From assembly GCA_016235445.1 (NCBI GenBank), contig JACRLB010000047.1:1-64000 (forward strand): a stretch of 64,000 bases of DNA. Direction: 5' to 3'. The stretch comes from Chloroflexota bacterium. GTDB taxonomy: Bacteria > Chloroflexota > Anaerolineae > Anaerolineales > Villigracilaceae. The notes under the pieces were generated by a model. It saw nothing but the letters and a program-made list of their open reading frames with translations. It made no database searches and had not been told where the DNA came from. The position numbers and the translations under genes were made by a program. Of the stretch, positions 41,701 through 49,764 are shown in pieces (position 1 is the stretch's first letter; every line of letters starts with the position of its first letter).

Positions 41701-42456
41701 ATGAACATCGTAGTAGCAATAAAACACATCCCCAGCATCGCCGATGACCTGCCCGTCAAAGGCAATAACGTGGATTTTGACTCGGTGGATTTCGTGCTCA
41801 ACGAATTCGATGAGCAGTCCATCGAGCAGGCTGTGCTGGTGAAGGAAGCCGTCGGTGGGACGGTGACCGTGGTCGGGGTGGACATGATCGGGGAGTTGGA
41901 CGCGGTTCTTCATCTCGCGTTGGCGAAGGGCGCGGATAAGGCTGTCAAAATTACGGGCGATGACCCTGCCGCGGATTCACATCAGCAAGCCAAGTGGTTG
42001 GCGGAAGCGATCAAAGGCATGTCGGCGGATATGGTTTTCGCGGGCGTGCAGGCGTCGAATGATCTCGACGGTCAGATCGGACCGATGATCGCGGCGCATC
42101 TCGACATGCCGTACATCGGCGGAGTCAGTTCAGTGGAGGTCTCTGACCACACAGCAACGGTGAATAAAGAATTCGCGGGTGGAATTGGCGGGAAATATTC
42201 TGTCAGTTTGCCGATGGTTGTCGGTGTGCAGGCCGCGTCCAAGCCGCCGCGCTATGCACCGATCAGCAAAGTCCGCCAGGTCGCGCAGACCGCGACGATT
42301 GAGAAGGTTTCTCCGTCAGGTGATGCGACTTCGGGATTGGCTTTCAAGAAGATGGCTCCACCCGTTGTGACAGGTCACGCCGAGATGATCGAAGGTTCGT
42401 CGAAGGATGTGGCGAAGAAGATCGTGGAGTTGTTGAAGAGCAAGGGGCTTGCGTAA
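41701..42456 (+). CDS. etfB: Electron transfer flavoprotein beta subunit
   Basis: The 251-residue protein begins MNIVVAIKHIPSIADDLPVK and contains VFAGVQASNDLDGQIGPMIA and LPMVVGVQAASKPPRYAPIS, standard EtfB features around the AMP/FAD site. Together with EtfA it would accept electrons from the sHdr complex in the cytoplasm. It sits between the HdrD-like fusion and the membrane EMO-like gene, so its job here is inside the sulfur pathway rather than fatty acid oxidation. CAGGAGCC precedes the ATG. Confidence 0.92.
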   Translation: MNIVVAIKHIPSIADDLPVKGNNVDFDSVDFVLNEFDEQSIEQAVLVKEAVGGTVTVVGVDMIGELDAVLHLALAKGADKAVKITGDDPAADSHQQAKWLAEAIKGMSADMVFAGVQASNDLDGQIGPMIAAHLDMPYIGGVSSVEVSDHTATVNKEFAGGIGGKYSVSLPMVVGVQAASKPPRYAPISKVRQVAQTATIEKVSPSGDATSGLAFKKMAPPVVTGHAEMIEGSSKDVAKKIVELLKSKGLA

Positions 42457-42530
42457 TTGGTAAATAGTAAATGGTAATTAGTAATTGACGCGCAACGAAA
42501 TTACCATTTACCGATTACTAATTACCTCCG
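42455..42530. repeat. TAATTGGTAATTG-family palindromic spacer, copy 5
   Basis: AATTGGTAAATAGTAAATGG and TAATTAGTAATTG face ATTACCATTTACCGATTACT. It spans the spacer between etfB and etfA. Confidence 0.8.
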
Positions 42531-42541
42531 AAGGAGCAAAC

Positions 42542-43480
42542 ATGAGCAATGACATTCTCGTAATCACCGAACACATGGACGGAAAATTTTCCGATGTGTC
42601 GTTTGAAATGGTTGGAAAAGCCAAAGAGTTGGCATCCGCTTTGGGAGGAAGAGCAGTCGCCGTCGTAGTCGGAGGCGGGGTTTCGTCCAATGTCTTCGCG
42701 TCTGATTCAACAATCCACATTGATGATGCGGCGCTGAGTCAATTCAATCCCGAAGCATACGGAAAAGTCATCGAAGCGTTGGTCAAGGAAAAATCTCCGC
42801 GGCTGGTGATGTTTGGCTGGACTGCCACAGGCATGGACTTAGCCGCGTGGCTTTCGGCGAAACTTGGCGTGCCGTGCGCGGCGTATGTGAAAAACATCGG
42901 CGCGGATTTGACGATGAGTTGCCAGGCGTACGGCGGCAAAATGAGCGCGGACGTTTCACCCGAAGGCGACATGGCGATTGCGGCTTGTCTCGCAGGCTCG
43001 TTCCCTGTGGAAGCGGGGCAAGGCTCGACGGCGGCAACATCCATTGCTTCGCCCGTTGCGCTGGATGGGTTGAAAATAAAATTCGTCGAAGCGATTAAAC
43101 CCGCGGGCGGCGATGTGGATATTACCGCGCAAGCGAAGTTGGTTTCGATTGGACGCGGAATTGGAAGCAAGGATAATGTTGAACTCGCGGAAGAGTTGGC
43201 GGGCAAACTTGGCGCGACGGTTTCATCATCCCGCCCCGTTGTGGATGCGGGCTGGTTGCCGCGCACAAGGCAGGTTGGCAAGTCGGGACTCAAGGTCAAG
43301 CCGAAGTTGTATCTCATGCTCGGTATCTCTGGCGCGCCTGAACATCTCGAAGGCATGAAGAGCGCGGAGTTGATCATCGCCATCAACACCGACAAGAAAG
43401 CGCCGATCTTCAACGTGGCGCATTACGGCGCGACGGCGGATCTGTTTGAAGTGGCTGAGGCGATGCTTGAATTACTGTAA
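42542..43480 (+). CDS. etfA: Electron transfer flavoprotein alpha subunit
   Basis: The 312-residue protein (ATG 42542, ribosome binding site GAAGGAGCAAAC) has the complete C-terminal FAD domain: SSRPVVDAGWLPRTRQVGKS, VKPKLYLMLGISGAPEHLEG and AINTDKKAPIFNVAHYGATA. It forms the Etf heterodimer with the preceding gene product. The membrane EMO-like oxidoreductase encoded next is its expected electron acceptor. Confidence 0.92.
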   Translation: MSNDILVITEHMDGKFSDVSFEMVGKAKELASALGGRAVAVVVGGGVSSNVFASDSTIHIDDAALSQFNPEAYGKVIEALVKEKSPRLVMFGWTATGMDLAAWLSAKLGVPCAAYVKNIGADLTMSCQAYGGKMSADVSPEGDMAIAACLAGSFPVEAGQGSTAATSIASPVALDGLKIKFVEAIKPAGGDVDITAQAKLVSIGRGIGSKDNVELAEELAGKLGATVSSSRPVVDAGWLPRTRQVGKSGLKVKPKLYLMLGISGAPEHLEGMKSAELIIAINTDKKAPIFNVAHYGATADLFEVAEAMLELL

Positions 43481-43538
43481 TTAGTAATAAATGGAGATTG
43501 GTAATTAGTAATTGGTAATTACCAATTACCAATTACCT
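43480..43538. repeat. TAATTGGTAATTG-family palindromic spacer, copy 6
   Basis: GTAATTAGTAATTGGTAATT is followed directly by ACCAATTACCAATTACC. It is the shortest-looped hairpin of the series. Confidence 0.8.
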
Positions 43539-43554
43539 TTTTCGGGAGGGTACG

Positions 43555-45621
43555 TTGCTCACACTGATTGAAAAAATCATATTCATTTTGCTGGCGTTGG
43601 TTGCGGCGGGATTCACAGTTCATGGATTCAAAACCATCATCGACTCGGTGCGGAAGGGACGCCCTGCGCCTGAGTTGAAAAATATTCCTGCGAGTCTGAT
43701 CAAAGCGGGCGTGATGATTCTGTTTCAGCAGACCATCTTCAAGGCGCGTAAAGTGTTGAGCGCGATTCATCTTGGGTTGTTCTTCGGTCTCATCACCTAT
43801 GCCTTCGTCAATCTCGTGGATGTGCTCGAAGGATTCATCCCAGGCTTTGAGTTGATTTATGGCGGCAAACATCTTGCATTTGCGTTTCCGCCCGTCATCG
43901 TCAACGCTTTCAATCTCATCGCCGATGTGATGAGCGGCGCGTTGTTGTTCAGCATCACCGTTTTTCTTGTGCGGCGTTTCATCGTCAAGGATAAACGGCT
44001 CGAATATCGCGATAATGTTTTGCTGAATCCAAAAATCAAGGCGGGCGGGCAGGCAAGAGATTCGCTCACCGTGGGCGTGTTCGTCATCATGCACGTTGCC
44101 GCGCGTTTGCTTGGTCAGGCATATCGCCTTGGCGATGGCGCGGACCCGTTCATGCCGATTGCGAGTTTTCTCAACGGCATGTTTGGCGTTTCGCAAACGG
44201 GCGTTCACGTTGCGTGGTGGGTCAGCATTTGTTGGGTACTTTATATCTTGCCCTACATCACGCGCAGTAAGCATACGCACTTCACGATTGGTCCCGTCAA
44301 TCTCGGGCTTGCCAAACAAAATCCGCGCGGACTGCTCGACCCTGCCGCGAAGGTTGACCCTGGCGCAAAATTTTTGCACGACCTTTCCTGGAAACGCGTT
44401 TTGGATTCTTATGCCTGCGTGCAATGCAATCGCTGTCAGGATGTCTGCCCCATGAATTTCGCCGAAGGCGCGCCGCTTTCCCCTTCGGCATTGGAAGTGA
44501 ACAAGCGTTACCTCATTAAAGAAGCGACCTTCGGCTCTCACCCCGACCGATTGCTGATTCCGCTTACTGAGACAGTCATCTCCGCTGAGGCAGTTTGGTC
44601 CTGCACAACTTGTCATGCGTGCGTCAGTATTTGTCCCGTTGGCAATGAGCCGATGGCAGATATCATTGATATTCGCCGCCGCCTATTAATTGACGGCGCG
44701 GAAATTGACAGCGGCGTGCAGAACGCTTTGCAGTCCCTCGCCACCAACGGCAACTGGATGAGCAAAGGTAAACGTCTGCGCGGACGCTGGGCGAAGGAGA
44801 TGGAGTTCCCCGTCAAGAACGCGACCGAAGAGCCCGTGGAGCATTTGTGGTTCGTCGGCGATACGGCTTCGTTCGATGAGCGCGTCATTCCGAATACCAA
44901 AATGGTTGCGCGTATTTTCAACCAGGGCGGCTTGGATTTTGGAATCATGTACCAAAGCGAATCCAACTCTGGCAATGACGTGCGCCGCGTGGGGGAGGAA
45001 GGTCTGTTCGAGCAGTTGGTCGAGCAGAATATCGAAGCGTTTGGCAAGGCGCAATTCAAGCAAATCGTCACCACCGACCCGCACTCGTTCAACACGCTCA
45101 AGAACGAGTATCCGCAATTCGGCGGGAAGTTTGAGGTCAAGCATTACACGGTGACTTTGCTCAAGTTGATAGAAGAAGGCAAGTTGACGGTTAAGAATAA
45201 ACTGTCGAATTACAAAGTCACCTTCCACGACCCGTGCTATCTCGGACGCTACAACGGCGGATTTACCGCTCCGCGCAAGTTGCTGGAACTGCTCGGTGTG
45301 GAATTCGTCGAAATGCCGCGCAACTGCGAAAACTCATTCTGCTGTGGCGCAGGCGGCGGTCAGATATGGATGGGCAAAGTTGCGCCAGGGGAACGTCCCG
45401 CGGAGAATCGAATCAAGGAGGCGTTGACCACATTTGAGTCAAACACAGGCGACAAGACTCAACTCTTCATCGTCACCTGCCCGAAGGATATGGTCATGTA
45501 TTCGGACGCGGTCAAGACGACGGGCAGTGAAGGCAAGATCGAAGTCCGCGACATTATTCAACTGGTGGCGGAAGCTGTCGGGTTGGAAATGCCGCTCGAA
45601 GCGGAAGCAGTTGTCAGTTAA
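43555..45621 (+). CDS. emo: EMO-type membrane Etf:quinone oxidoreductase (HdrDE-like fusion)
   Basis: The 688-residue protein starts at TTG 43555, supported by GGGAGGG four bases upstream. Residues 1-245 form five or six membrane helices of the NarI/HdrE-like di-haem type (histidines in SAIHLGLFFG, VIMHVAARLL and TGVHVAWWVS). Two cubane clusters follow (CVQCNRCQDVCP near 287, CTTCHACVSICP near 350), then a CCG module (FHDPCYLGRYNGGFTAPRKL, FCCGAGGGQIWMG near 597). This is the layout of EMO proteins that pass electrons from EtfAB to menaquinone. It gives the sHdr pathway a direct outlet to the respiratory chain. Confidence 0.85.
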   Translation: MLTLIEKIIFILLALVAAGFTVHGFKTIIDSVRKGRPAPELKNIPASLIKAGVMILFQQTIFKARKVLSAIHLGLFFGLITYAFVNLVDVLEGFIPGFELIYGGKHLAFAFPPVIVNAFNLIADVMSGALLFSITVFLVRRFIVKDKRLEYRDNVLLNPKIKAGGQARDSLTVGVFVIMHVAARLLGQAYRLGDGADPFMPIASFLNGMFGVSQTGVHVAWWVSICWVLYILPYITRSKHTHFTIGPVNLGLAKQNPRGLLDPAAKVDPGAKFLHDLSWKRVLDSYACVQCNRCQDVCPMNFAEGAPLSPSALEVNKRYLIKEATFGSHPDRLLIPLTETVISAEAVWSCTTCHACVSICPVGNEPMADIIDIRRRLLIDGAEIDSGVQNALQSLATNGNWMSKGKRLRGRWAKEMEFPVKNATEEPVEHLWFVGDTASFDERVIPNTKMVARIFNQGGLDFGIMYQSESNSGNDVRRVGEEGLFEQLVEQNIEAFGKAQFKQIVTTDPHSFNTLKNEYPQFGGKFEVKHYTVTLLKLIEEGKLTVKNKLSNYKVTFHDPCYLGRYNGGFTAPRKLLELLGVEFVEMPRNCENSFCCGAGGGQIWMGKVAPGERPAENRIKEALTTFESNTGDKTQLFIVTCPKDMVMYSDAVKTTGSEGKIEVRDIIQLVAEAVGLEMPLEAEAVVS

Positions 45622-45631
45622 GAAAGAAGCG

Positions 45632-45940
45632 ATGTTCAAGTGTCCGTATTGCGAGTTTAGCGGTAAACGTTCAGAAGTCCACAATCATCTGGCGGAGAGT
45701 CATCCAGATACCTTGGGCGTGCGCGTGGACGAGTTTACGGGTCATACGTTTTTCATTGTGACCTGCCCCGTGTGCGGCGATAGTTATGAGCAGGTTACGA
45801 AAAAGGCAAGACGTGACCCAGGTTTTGTGCAAGAATATGAACATGAAATTCGTATGGTTGTTTTTGATTTACTTCTGTATCACTTGCAAGGTGAACACGG
45901 AGAACCCTCACCCCTTCCCTCTCCCGAGGGGAGAGGGTGA
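45632..45940 (+). CDS. Small zinc-binding protein of unknown function
   Basis: The 102-residue protein begins MFKCPYCEFSGKRSEVHNHL with a CxxC and histidines at 17, 19 and 24 (C2H2-like finger), followed by a second CxxC in TCPVCGDSYEQV (C45, C48). The start 45632 lies 10 bases after the EMO stop. The last ten residues (PSPLPSPEGRG) are encoded by a common palindromic repeat, so the native C-terminus probably ended earlier. Its place between the electron outlet and the lbpA genes suggests a role in the pathway, but none can be named. Confidence 0.6.
   Translation: MFKCPYCEFSGKRSEVHNHLAESHPDTLGVRVDEFTGHTFFIVTCPVCGDSYEQVTKKARRDPGFVQEYEHEIRMVVFDLLLYHLQGEHGEPSPLPSPEGRG
45917..45937. repeat. CCCTCTCCC palindrome
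   Basis: CCCTCTCCC and GGGAGAGGG flank three bases. It is a very common bacterial dispersed hairpin, here overlapping the 3' end of the zinc-protein gene. Confidence 0.6.
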
Positions 45941-45955
45941 AAAAAGGAGAATAAC

Positions 45956-46393
45956 ATGGCAACAGTTCGTGGATGTAATATTCCTGAAGACCGCTACTAC
46001 TGGGTCGAGAAACACGCGTGGGCGCGTCCCGAAGCAGACGGCACGGTGACAATTGGAATTACCGATGTGGCGCAGCATTTGGCGCGAGGGATTCTGACCG
46101 CCACGCCGAAAGATGTGGGGCGCGCGGTGCAAAAAGGCAAAGGCGCGGGGACGTTGGAAAGCGGCAAGTGGGTGGGCCCTGTCACGTCTCCGATTACGGG
46201 TGAGATCGTGGAAGTGAACGAATCCGTGAAAGCAAAGCCTGCACTGCTCAATGAAGACCCGTATGGCGCGGGCTGGTTTGTGCGCGTCAAGCCCGCGGAT
46301 TGGGCTGGCGAAAGCGCGGCATTGTTGCAAGGGGAAACGGCGGTGGCGGCGTATCAGAAATTTATGGAAGAGCAGGGCTTAAATTTTGAATGA
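45956..46393 (+). CDS. lbpA1: Lipoate-binding protein LbpA (sHdr-type), paralogue 1
   Basis: The 145-residue GcvH-like protein carries the lipoylation site K71 in GTLESGKWVGPVTSPITGEI. The ESGKWVGP form is typical of LbpA proteins dedicated to sHdr rather than glycine cleavage (which usually show ESVKAAS or similar). LbpA holds the sulfur substrate on its lipoyl arm during oxidation by sHdr. AAAAAAGGAGAATAAC is a strong ribosome binding site. No glycine-cleavage genes are nearby, supporting the sulfur role. Confidence 0.88.
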   Translation: MATVRGCNIPEDRYYWVEKHAWARPEADGTVTIGITDVAQHLARGILTATPKDVGRAVQKGKGAGTLESGKWVGPVTSPITGEIVEVNESVKAKPALLNEDPYGAGWFVRVKPADWAGESAALLQGETAVAAYQKFMEEQGLNFE

Positions 46394-46483
46394 TGAATGA
46401 GGAATGCAGAATTATTTTTCTGCATAGAGGCATAACTTCTATTCCCTAATTCTGCATTCTCTATTCTGCATTCTGCATTTCCC
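46394..46483. repeat. ATGCAGAAT-family palindromic spacer
   Basis: GGAATGCAGAATTATTTTTC is followed by CTGCATAGAGG, ATTCTGCATTC and TATTCTGCATTCTGCATT. It shares the core with the repeat at 36223-36282. Confidence 0.65.
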
Positions 46484-46930
46484 ATGATCTTCCACGCCTG
46501 TGACATCCCCGAAGACCTGACTTACGACATCGAACGCGACGTTTGGATTCGCTTCGATGGGGATGTGGCGACTCTCGGCATGACCGACGTGGCGCAGACC
46601 CGTTGCGGCAAGATTGCGGCGATCAGTTTTCGGGATGTCGGGAAGAAGGTGGCGCAAGGAAAGACACTGGCGACGATTGAATCTGCCAAGTGGGTGGGAC
46701 CCTTCCCCGCGCCGTTTTCGTGCGAGATCATCGAGACGAATGAAGCGGGTTTTGCGCGCGATATTTTGATTACGAACAAAGACCCGTATGGAACTGGCTG
46801 GCTGGTAAAAGTAAGACCGACAAATTTTGAGAATGAACGCGGTCATCTGGTGACGGGTGACGAAGCGGTTGAGAAGTATAAAGAGAGAATTAGAGAATTG
46901 AAGGTTAATTGTTTGAGGTGTATTGACTGA
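46484..46930 (+). CDS. lbpA2: Lipoate-binding protein LbpA, paralogue 2
   Basis: The 148-residue protein has the lipoyl lysine K69 in TIESAKWVGPFPAPFSCEII and the same domain plan as its neighbour: an opening HACDIPEDLTYDIERDVWIR and a closing DPYGTGWLVKVRPTNFENER. It has two cysteines in the extreme C-terminus (VNCLRCID) that the other two lack. The ATG at 46484 follows repeat DNA and shows no good ribosome binding site, so expression may be lower than that of paralogue 1. Confidence 0.85.
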   Translation: MIFHACDIPEDLTYDIERDVWIRFDGDVATLGMTDVAQTRCGKIAAISFRDVGKKVAQGKTLATIESAKWVGPFPAPFSCEIIETNEAGFARDILITNKDPYGTGWLVKVRPTNFENERGHLVTGDEAVEKYKERIRELKVNCLRCID

Positions 46931-46943
46931 CGACCATGATTGA

Positions 46944-47065
46944 GCGGGGCTGAAGCCGCCTGCTCAGTGCATGGAAGCCCCTTCGGGGCTGGCGCACCGA
47001 GTCGGCTTTTAGCCGACTTTCACGAACTGAGGCAGGGCTTCAGCCCGCCGAATCGTTGATTGCGA
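46944..47065. repeat. GC-rich palindromic spacer between lbpA2 and lbpA3
   Basis: GCGGGGCTGAAGCCGCCTG near the left edge is roughly complementary to CAGGGCTTCAGCCCGCC at the right. In between lie the hairpins GAAGCCCCTTCGGGGCT and GTCGGCTTTTAGCCGAC. It looks like a composite dispersed repeat. Confidence 0.65.
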
Positions 47066-47102
47066 AATCGCTTTTGCCGAACAAATATTTAGGAGAGTTT
47101 TT

Positions 47103-47549
47103 ATGACAACATCCAGCGCTTACGAAATCCCCGCAGACCGCGCGTATGACCGCGAACATCACATGTGGGCGCAAGTTGATTCCACCAGCGGGCAAGTGAC
47201 CATTGGCATTGACACGCTCGGGCTGGCGTCGCTGGGCGATCTGGCGTATGTCACGTTGCAGGCAGTTGGAATGCCTGTCAAACGCGGCGAATCGATGGGG
47301 ACGCTGGAAGCGGCGAAGATGACGGGCGATTTGATCGCTCCTGTCAGCGGAACGATTGTGGCGCGGAACGATGAGACGGTGAGCAACCCTGGCTTGGTGA
47401 ATCAATCGCCATATGGCGATGGCTGGATGATGGTCATCAAGCCGAGTGATTGGGAAAATGAATCCGTGCAGTTGGTTTCTGGCGAAGGTCTGCCCGCGTG
47501 GGTTGACTCTGAAGTCAAACGGTATCGCGGTCAAGGTTGGATCGATTGA
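47103..47549 (+). CDS. lbpA3: Lipoate-binding GcvH-like protein, paralogue 3
   Basis: The 148-residue protein has its lipoylation site at K72 in GTLEAAKMTGDLIAPVSGTI, which differs from the ESxKWVGP form of the first two paralogues and is nearer to biotinyl/lipoyl domains of GcvH type. The overall fold markers are kept (QVTIGIDTLGLASLGDLAYV, SPYGDGWMMVIKPSDWENES). It may carry a different intermediate or be recognised by a different ligase. AGGAGAGTTTTT precedes the ATG. Confidence 0.82.
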   Translation: MTTSSAYEIPADRAYDREHHMWAQVDSTSGQVTIGIDTLGLASLGDLAYVTLQAVGMPVKRGESMGTLEAAKMTGDLIAPVSGTIVARNDETVSNPGLVNQSPYGDGWMMVIKPSDWENESVQLVSGEGLPAWVDSEVKRYRGQGWID

Positions 47550-47562
47550 TGACACAAGATTT

Positions 47563-47636
47563 CACCACGGAGAACACGGAGTTCACAGAGATTTTTAAAA
47601 TGGTTTTCTCCGTGCTCTCTGTGTGCTCTGTGGTAG
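47563..47636. repeat. CCACGGAGAACACGGAG dispersed inverted repeat
   Basis: CACCACGGAGAACACGGAGT faces CTCCGTGCTCTCTGTG and CTCTGTGGT. This type is widespread in environmental genomes. It fills the spacer before the ligase gene. Confidence 0.65.
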
Positions 47637-47646
47637 AGGCTCTTGA

Positions 47647-48798
47647 ATGATGACCTGGCGATTAATCACAGACGATAACGTTTCCCCCTCCTTCGGTCTC
47701 GCGGCGGATGAGACGCTGGCGCAACGCGTTGGGATGAATCAATCTCAACCCACATTACGTCTTTACACCTATCGTTCGCATTGCGCGCTGGTGGGGCGTT
47801 TTCAAAATATTGAAAATGAAATTCGCGTTGGGTATTGCCGCGAAAATGGAATCACGCTCAATCGTCGTCCCACGGGCGGCGGCGCGATCATCATGGGCGC
47901 GGATCAACTCGGCGTGGCGCTCACCATCCCTGGGCGTGGCGCCCTTCGGCTAGGCGCTCAGGGTGATAACTATGCACAGGCTCGTGAAATGATGGGCAAT
48001 TTCTCCGAAGGTCTCGTGCGCGGATTGAATCAACTCGGCGTGCAGGCAAAGTTCCGCCGCAAGAATGATATTGAAGTGAACGGCAAAAAACTCGTTGGGC
48101 TGGGCGTGTATCGCGCGCCGTCGGGTGGGTTGCTCTTCCATGCCAGCATGTTGGTGGATTTGGATATTGAATTGATGTTGCGCGTGCTCAACACGCCGTT
48201 CGAGAAAATTTCAGATAAAGAGATTGATACCGTTGCAGGAAGAATCACAACCGTGAGGCGCGAAACCGAATCAAATATTTCTGTGGATGAAGTGCGCCGC
48301 CTCATTGCCGACGGGTTTGCTGGTGCGTTCAACCTCAGCCTCCTCCACGCTGACGGTTTTACCCGCGACGAACTTGACGACATTGCCAAACTCGAAAACG
48401 AAAAATATCTGACGGAAGATTGGGTCTGCCAAACCACGTCCGTGCCTGATAGCAACGGCTCGGCGAAAATCAAAACGGAGGCGGGGCTGATCGATGTCAG
48501 CGTGACGATGGCGGGCGCGATGATCAAAGCGGCATTCATCGGCGGTGATTTTTTCGCGGCGGAAAACGCCGTGGCTGATTTGGAAGCGTCGTTGAGATGG
48601 CACGCGAGTCAACCAGAGAAGGTTGCGGCGACGATCGGGAAAATCTTCCAGAGTAGGGAAAGCCAGTTTAACGGAATCAAGCCCGAGGTTATGATCGAGG
48701 CGGTGACGAAGGCAGTGAGTCGCGCCCGCGTGGTGGAGAGTCAAATGCGGGCGGATCCGTACGGATGTTATGTCAACCCTGGAGGCGGACATGCCTGA
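47647..48798 (+). CDS. Lipoate-protein ligase, long form (sLpl-like)
   Basis: The 383-residue protein has the LplA catalytic fold: LRLYTYRSHCALVGRFQNIE, the RRPTGGGAIIM lipoyl-AMP loop and KFRRKNDIEVNGKKLVGLGV with the catalytic lysine region. A C-terminal accessory domain (about residues 255-345) resembles LplB. In sHdr organisms a dedicated ligase attaches lipoate or octanoate to LbpA; position right after three lbpA genes fits that. The ATG overlap with the next radical SAM gene (48791-48798) couples both. Confidence 0.85.
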   Translation: MMTWRLITDDNVSPSFGLAADETLAQRVGMNQSQPTLRLYTYRSHCALVGRFQNIENEIRVGYCRENGITLNRRPTGGGAIIMGADQLGVALTIPGRGALRLGAQGDNYAQAREMMGNFSEGLVRGLNQLGVQAKFRRKNDIEVNGKKLVGLGVYRAPSGGLLFHASMLVDLDIELMLRVLNTPFEKISDKEIDTVAGRITTVRRETESNISVDEVRRLIADGFAGAFNLSLLHADGFTRDELDDIAKLENEKYLTEDWVCQTTSVPDSNGSAKIKTEAGLIDVSVTMAGAMIKAAFIGGDFFAAENAVADLEASLRWHASQPEKVAATIGKIFQSRESQFNGIKPEVMIEAVTKAVSRARVVESQMRADPYGCYVNPGGGHA

Positions 48799-49759
48799 GT
48801 TGATTCAAATCATCGAGCCGTTGAATTTGACGACGGAGTGTTTGGAAATCCGCCGCGCGAATTTTGGCGACGCGATCACCTTCCATGCGCCTGGCTTGCG
48901 AAAATATAAAACGGATGAATTTGATTCGCAGAATGCGATTGAGTTTGTTTCGATCAGCGTGACGGGGACGGCGTGCGCGTTGAGTTGCGAACATTGCAAG
49001 ACGAATGTGTTGCACGGCATGGCGGATTTGCGGCAACATGACGGCTCTTTATTTGATTTGTGCGCTGACCTTGCTTCGAAAGGCGCGCGCGGCGTGTTGA
49101 TCTCTGGCGGAAGCGACAAGCGCGGACGTGTGCCGCTGTTGCCGCACATCCATGATATGAAGCGCGTGCGAAATGAACTTGGGCTTGCCATGCGAATCCA
49201 CACGGGCTTGCCCGATGAAGAGACCTGCGCCGCGCTCGGCGAAGTGGAGATCGACGGCGCAATGATTGACATCATCGGTCATCGCGATACGATGCGCGAG
49301 GTTTATCATCTCGATGCCGACCCCGAAGATTATGAAAATTCTTTGGCGTGGCTGGAGAAATATAAAGTTCCCACCATCCCGCATATTATTTTGGGATTGC
49401 ATTTTGGAAAGATGCTCGGCGAAGAATATGCGCTGGAAATGATTGCGCGACACCCGCCGAAGGTGATGGTGCTGGTGGTGCTCATGTCGCTGACGGGCAC
49501 GCCGATGATGGGAGTGAAGCCGCCATCGTTGGAGGAGATCGGCGCGTTTTTCGAGAAGGCTCGCAAGGCCCTGCCATCCACGCCTGTGATGCTGGGCTGT
49601 GCGCGTCCGCTCGGAAATTTGAAAGTTGAGATTGACCGTCTTGCGGTGGATGCGGGTTTGAATGGCATTGCCTACCCCGCGAATGGAATCGTGGAGTATG
49701 CGCGGCAGAATGGTTTGCGCCCGCAGTTTATCAATGCGTGTTGTGGTGTGACATGGTGA
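48791..49759 (+). CDS. Radical SAM protein, lipoyl synthase type (LipS1/LipS2-like)
   Basis: From ATG 48791 (GGAGGCGGAC just before it) the product is 322 residues. The radical SAM cluster motif is CALSCEHCKTN (CxxxCxxC) near residue 60. The C-terminus INACCGVTW carries a further cysteine pair that could ligate an auxiliary cluster. In the sLpl-LipS1/S2 route, two radical SAM enzymes together insert the two sulfur atoms into protein-bound octanoate. I cannot assign which of the two this is. Coupling to the ligase gene supports the lipoate role. Confidence 0.8.
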   Translation: MPELIQIIEPLNLTTECLEIRRANFGDAITFHAPGLRKYKTDEFDSQNAIEFVSISVTGTACALSCEHCKTNVLHGMADLRQHDGSLFDLCADLASKGARGVLISGGSDKRGRVPLLPHIHDMKRVRNELGLAMRIHTGLPDEETCAALGEVEIDGAMIDIIGHRDTMREVYHLDADPEDYENSLAWLEKYKVPTIPHIILGLHFGKMLGEEYALEMIARHPPKVMVLVVLMSLTGTPMMGVKPPSLEEIGAFFEKARKALPSTPVMLGCARPLGNLKVEIDRLAVDAGLNGIAYPANGIVEYARQNGLRPQFINACCGVTW

Positions 49760-49764
49760 AAAAA

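Noticed and set aside
41701-43480. EtfAB of fatty acid beta-oxidation
   Set aside because: No acyl-CoA dehydrogenase nearby; flanked on both sides by HdrD-like genes of the sulfur cluster.
43519-44616. 365-codon minus-strand open frame antisense to the EMO-like gene
   Set aside because: It is arginine/histidine-rich with no family features and lies opposite a gene with clear motifs. High-GC third positions keep antisense frames open.
36301-45621. Dissimilatory sulfate reduction (Qmo/Hdr) or methanogenic Hdr-Mvh complex
   Set aside because: No dsrAB, apr, sat, mvh or frh genes. TusA, DsrE-like, LbpA, sLpl and SoeA-like genes point to oxidation; direction still needs experimental proof.
45956-47549. 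Glycine cleavage H proteins
   Set aside because: No gcvT or gcvP in the window, and the lysine contexts of the first two (ESGKWVGP, ESAKWVGP) together with neighbouring sHdr and lipoate genes favour LbpA.
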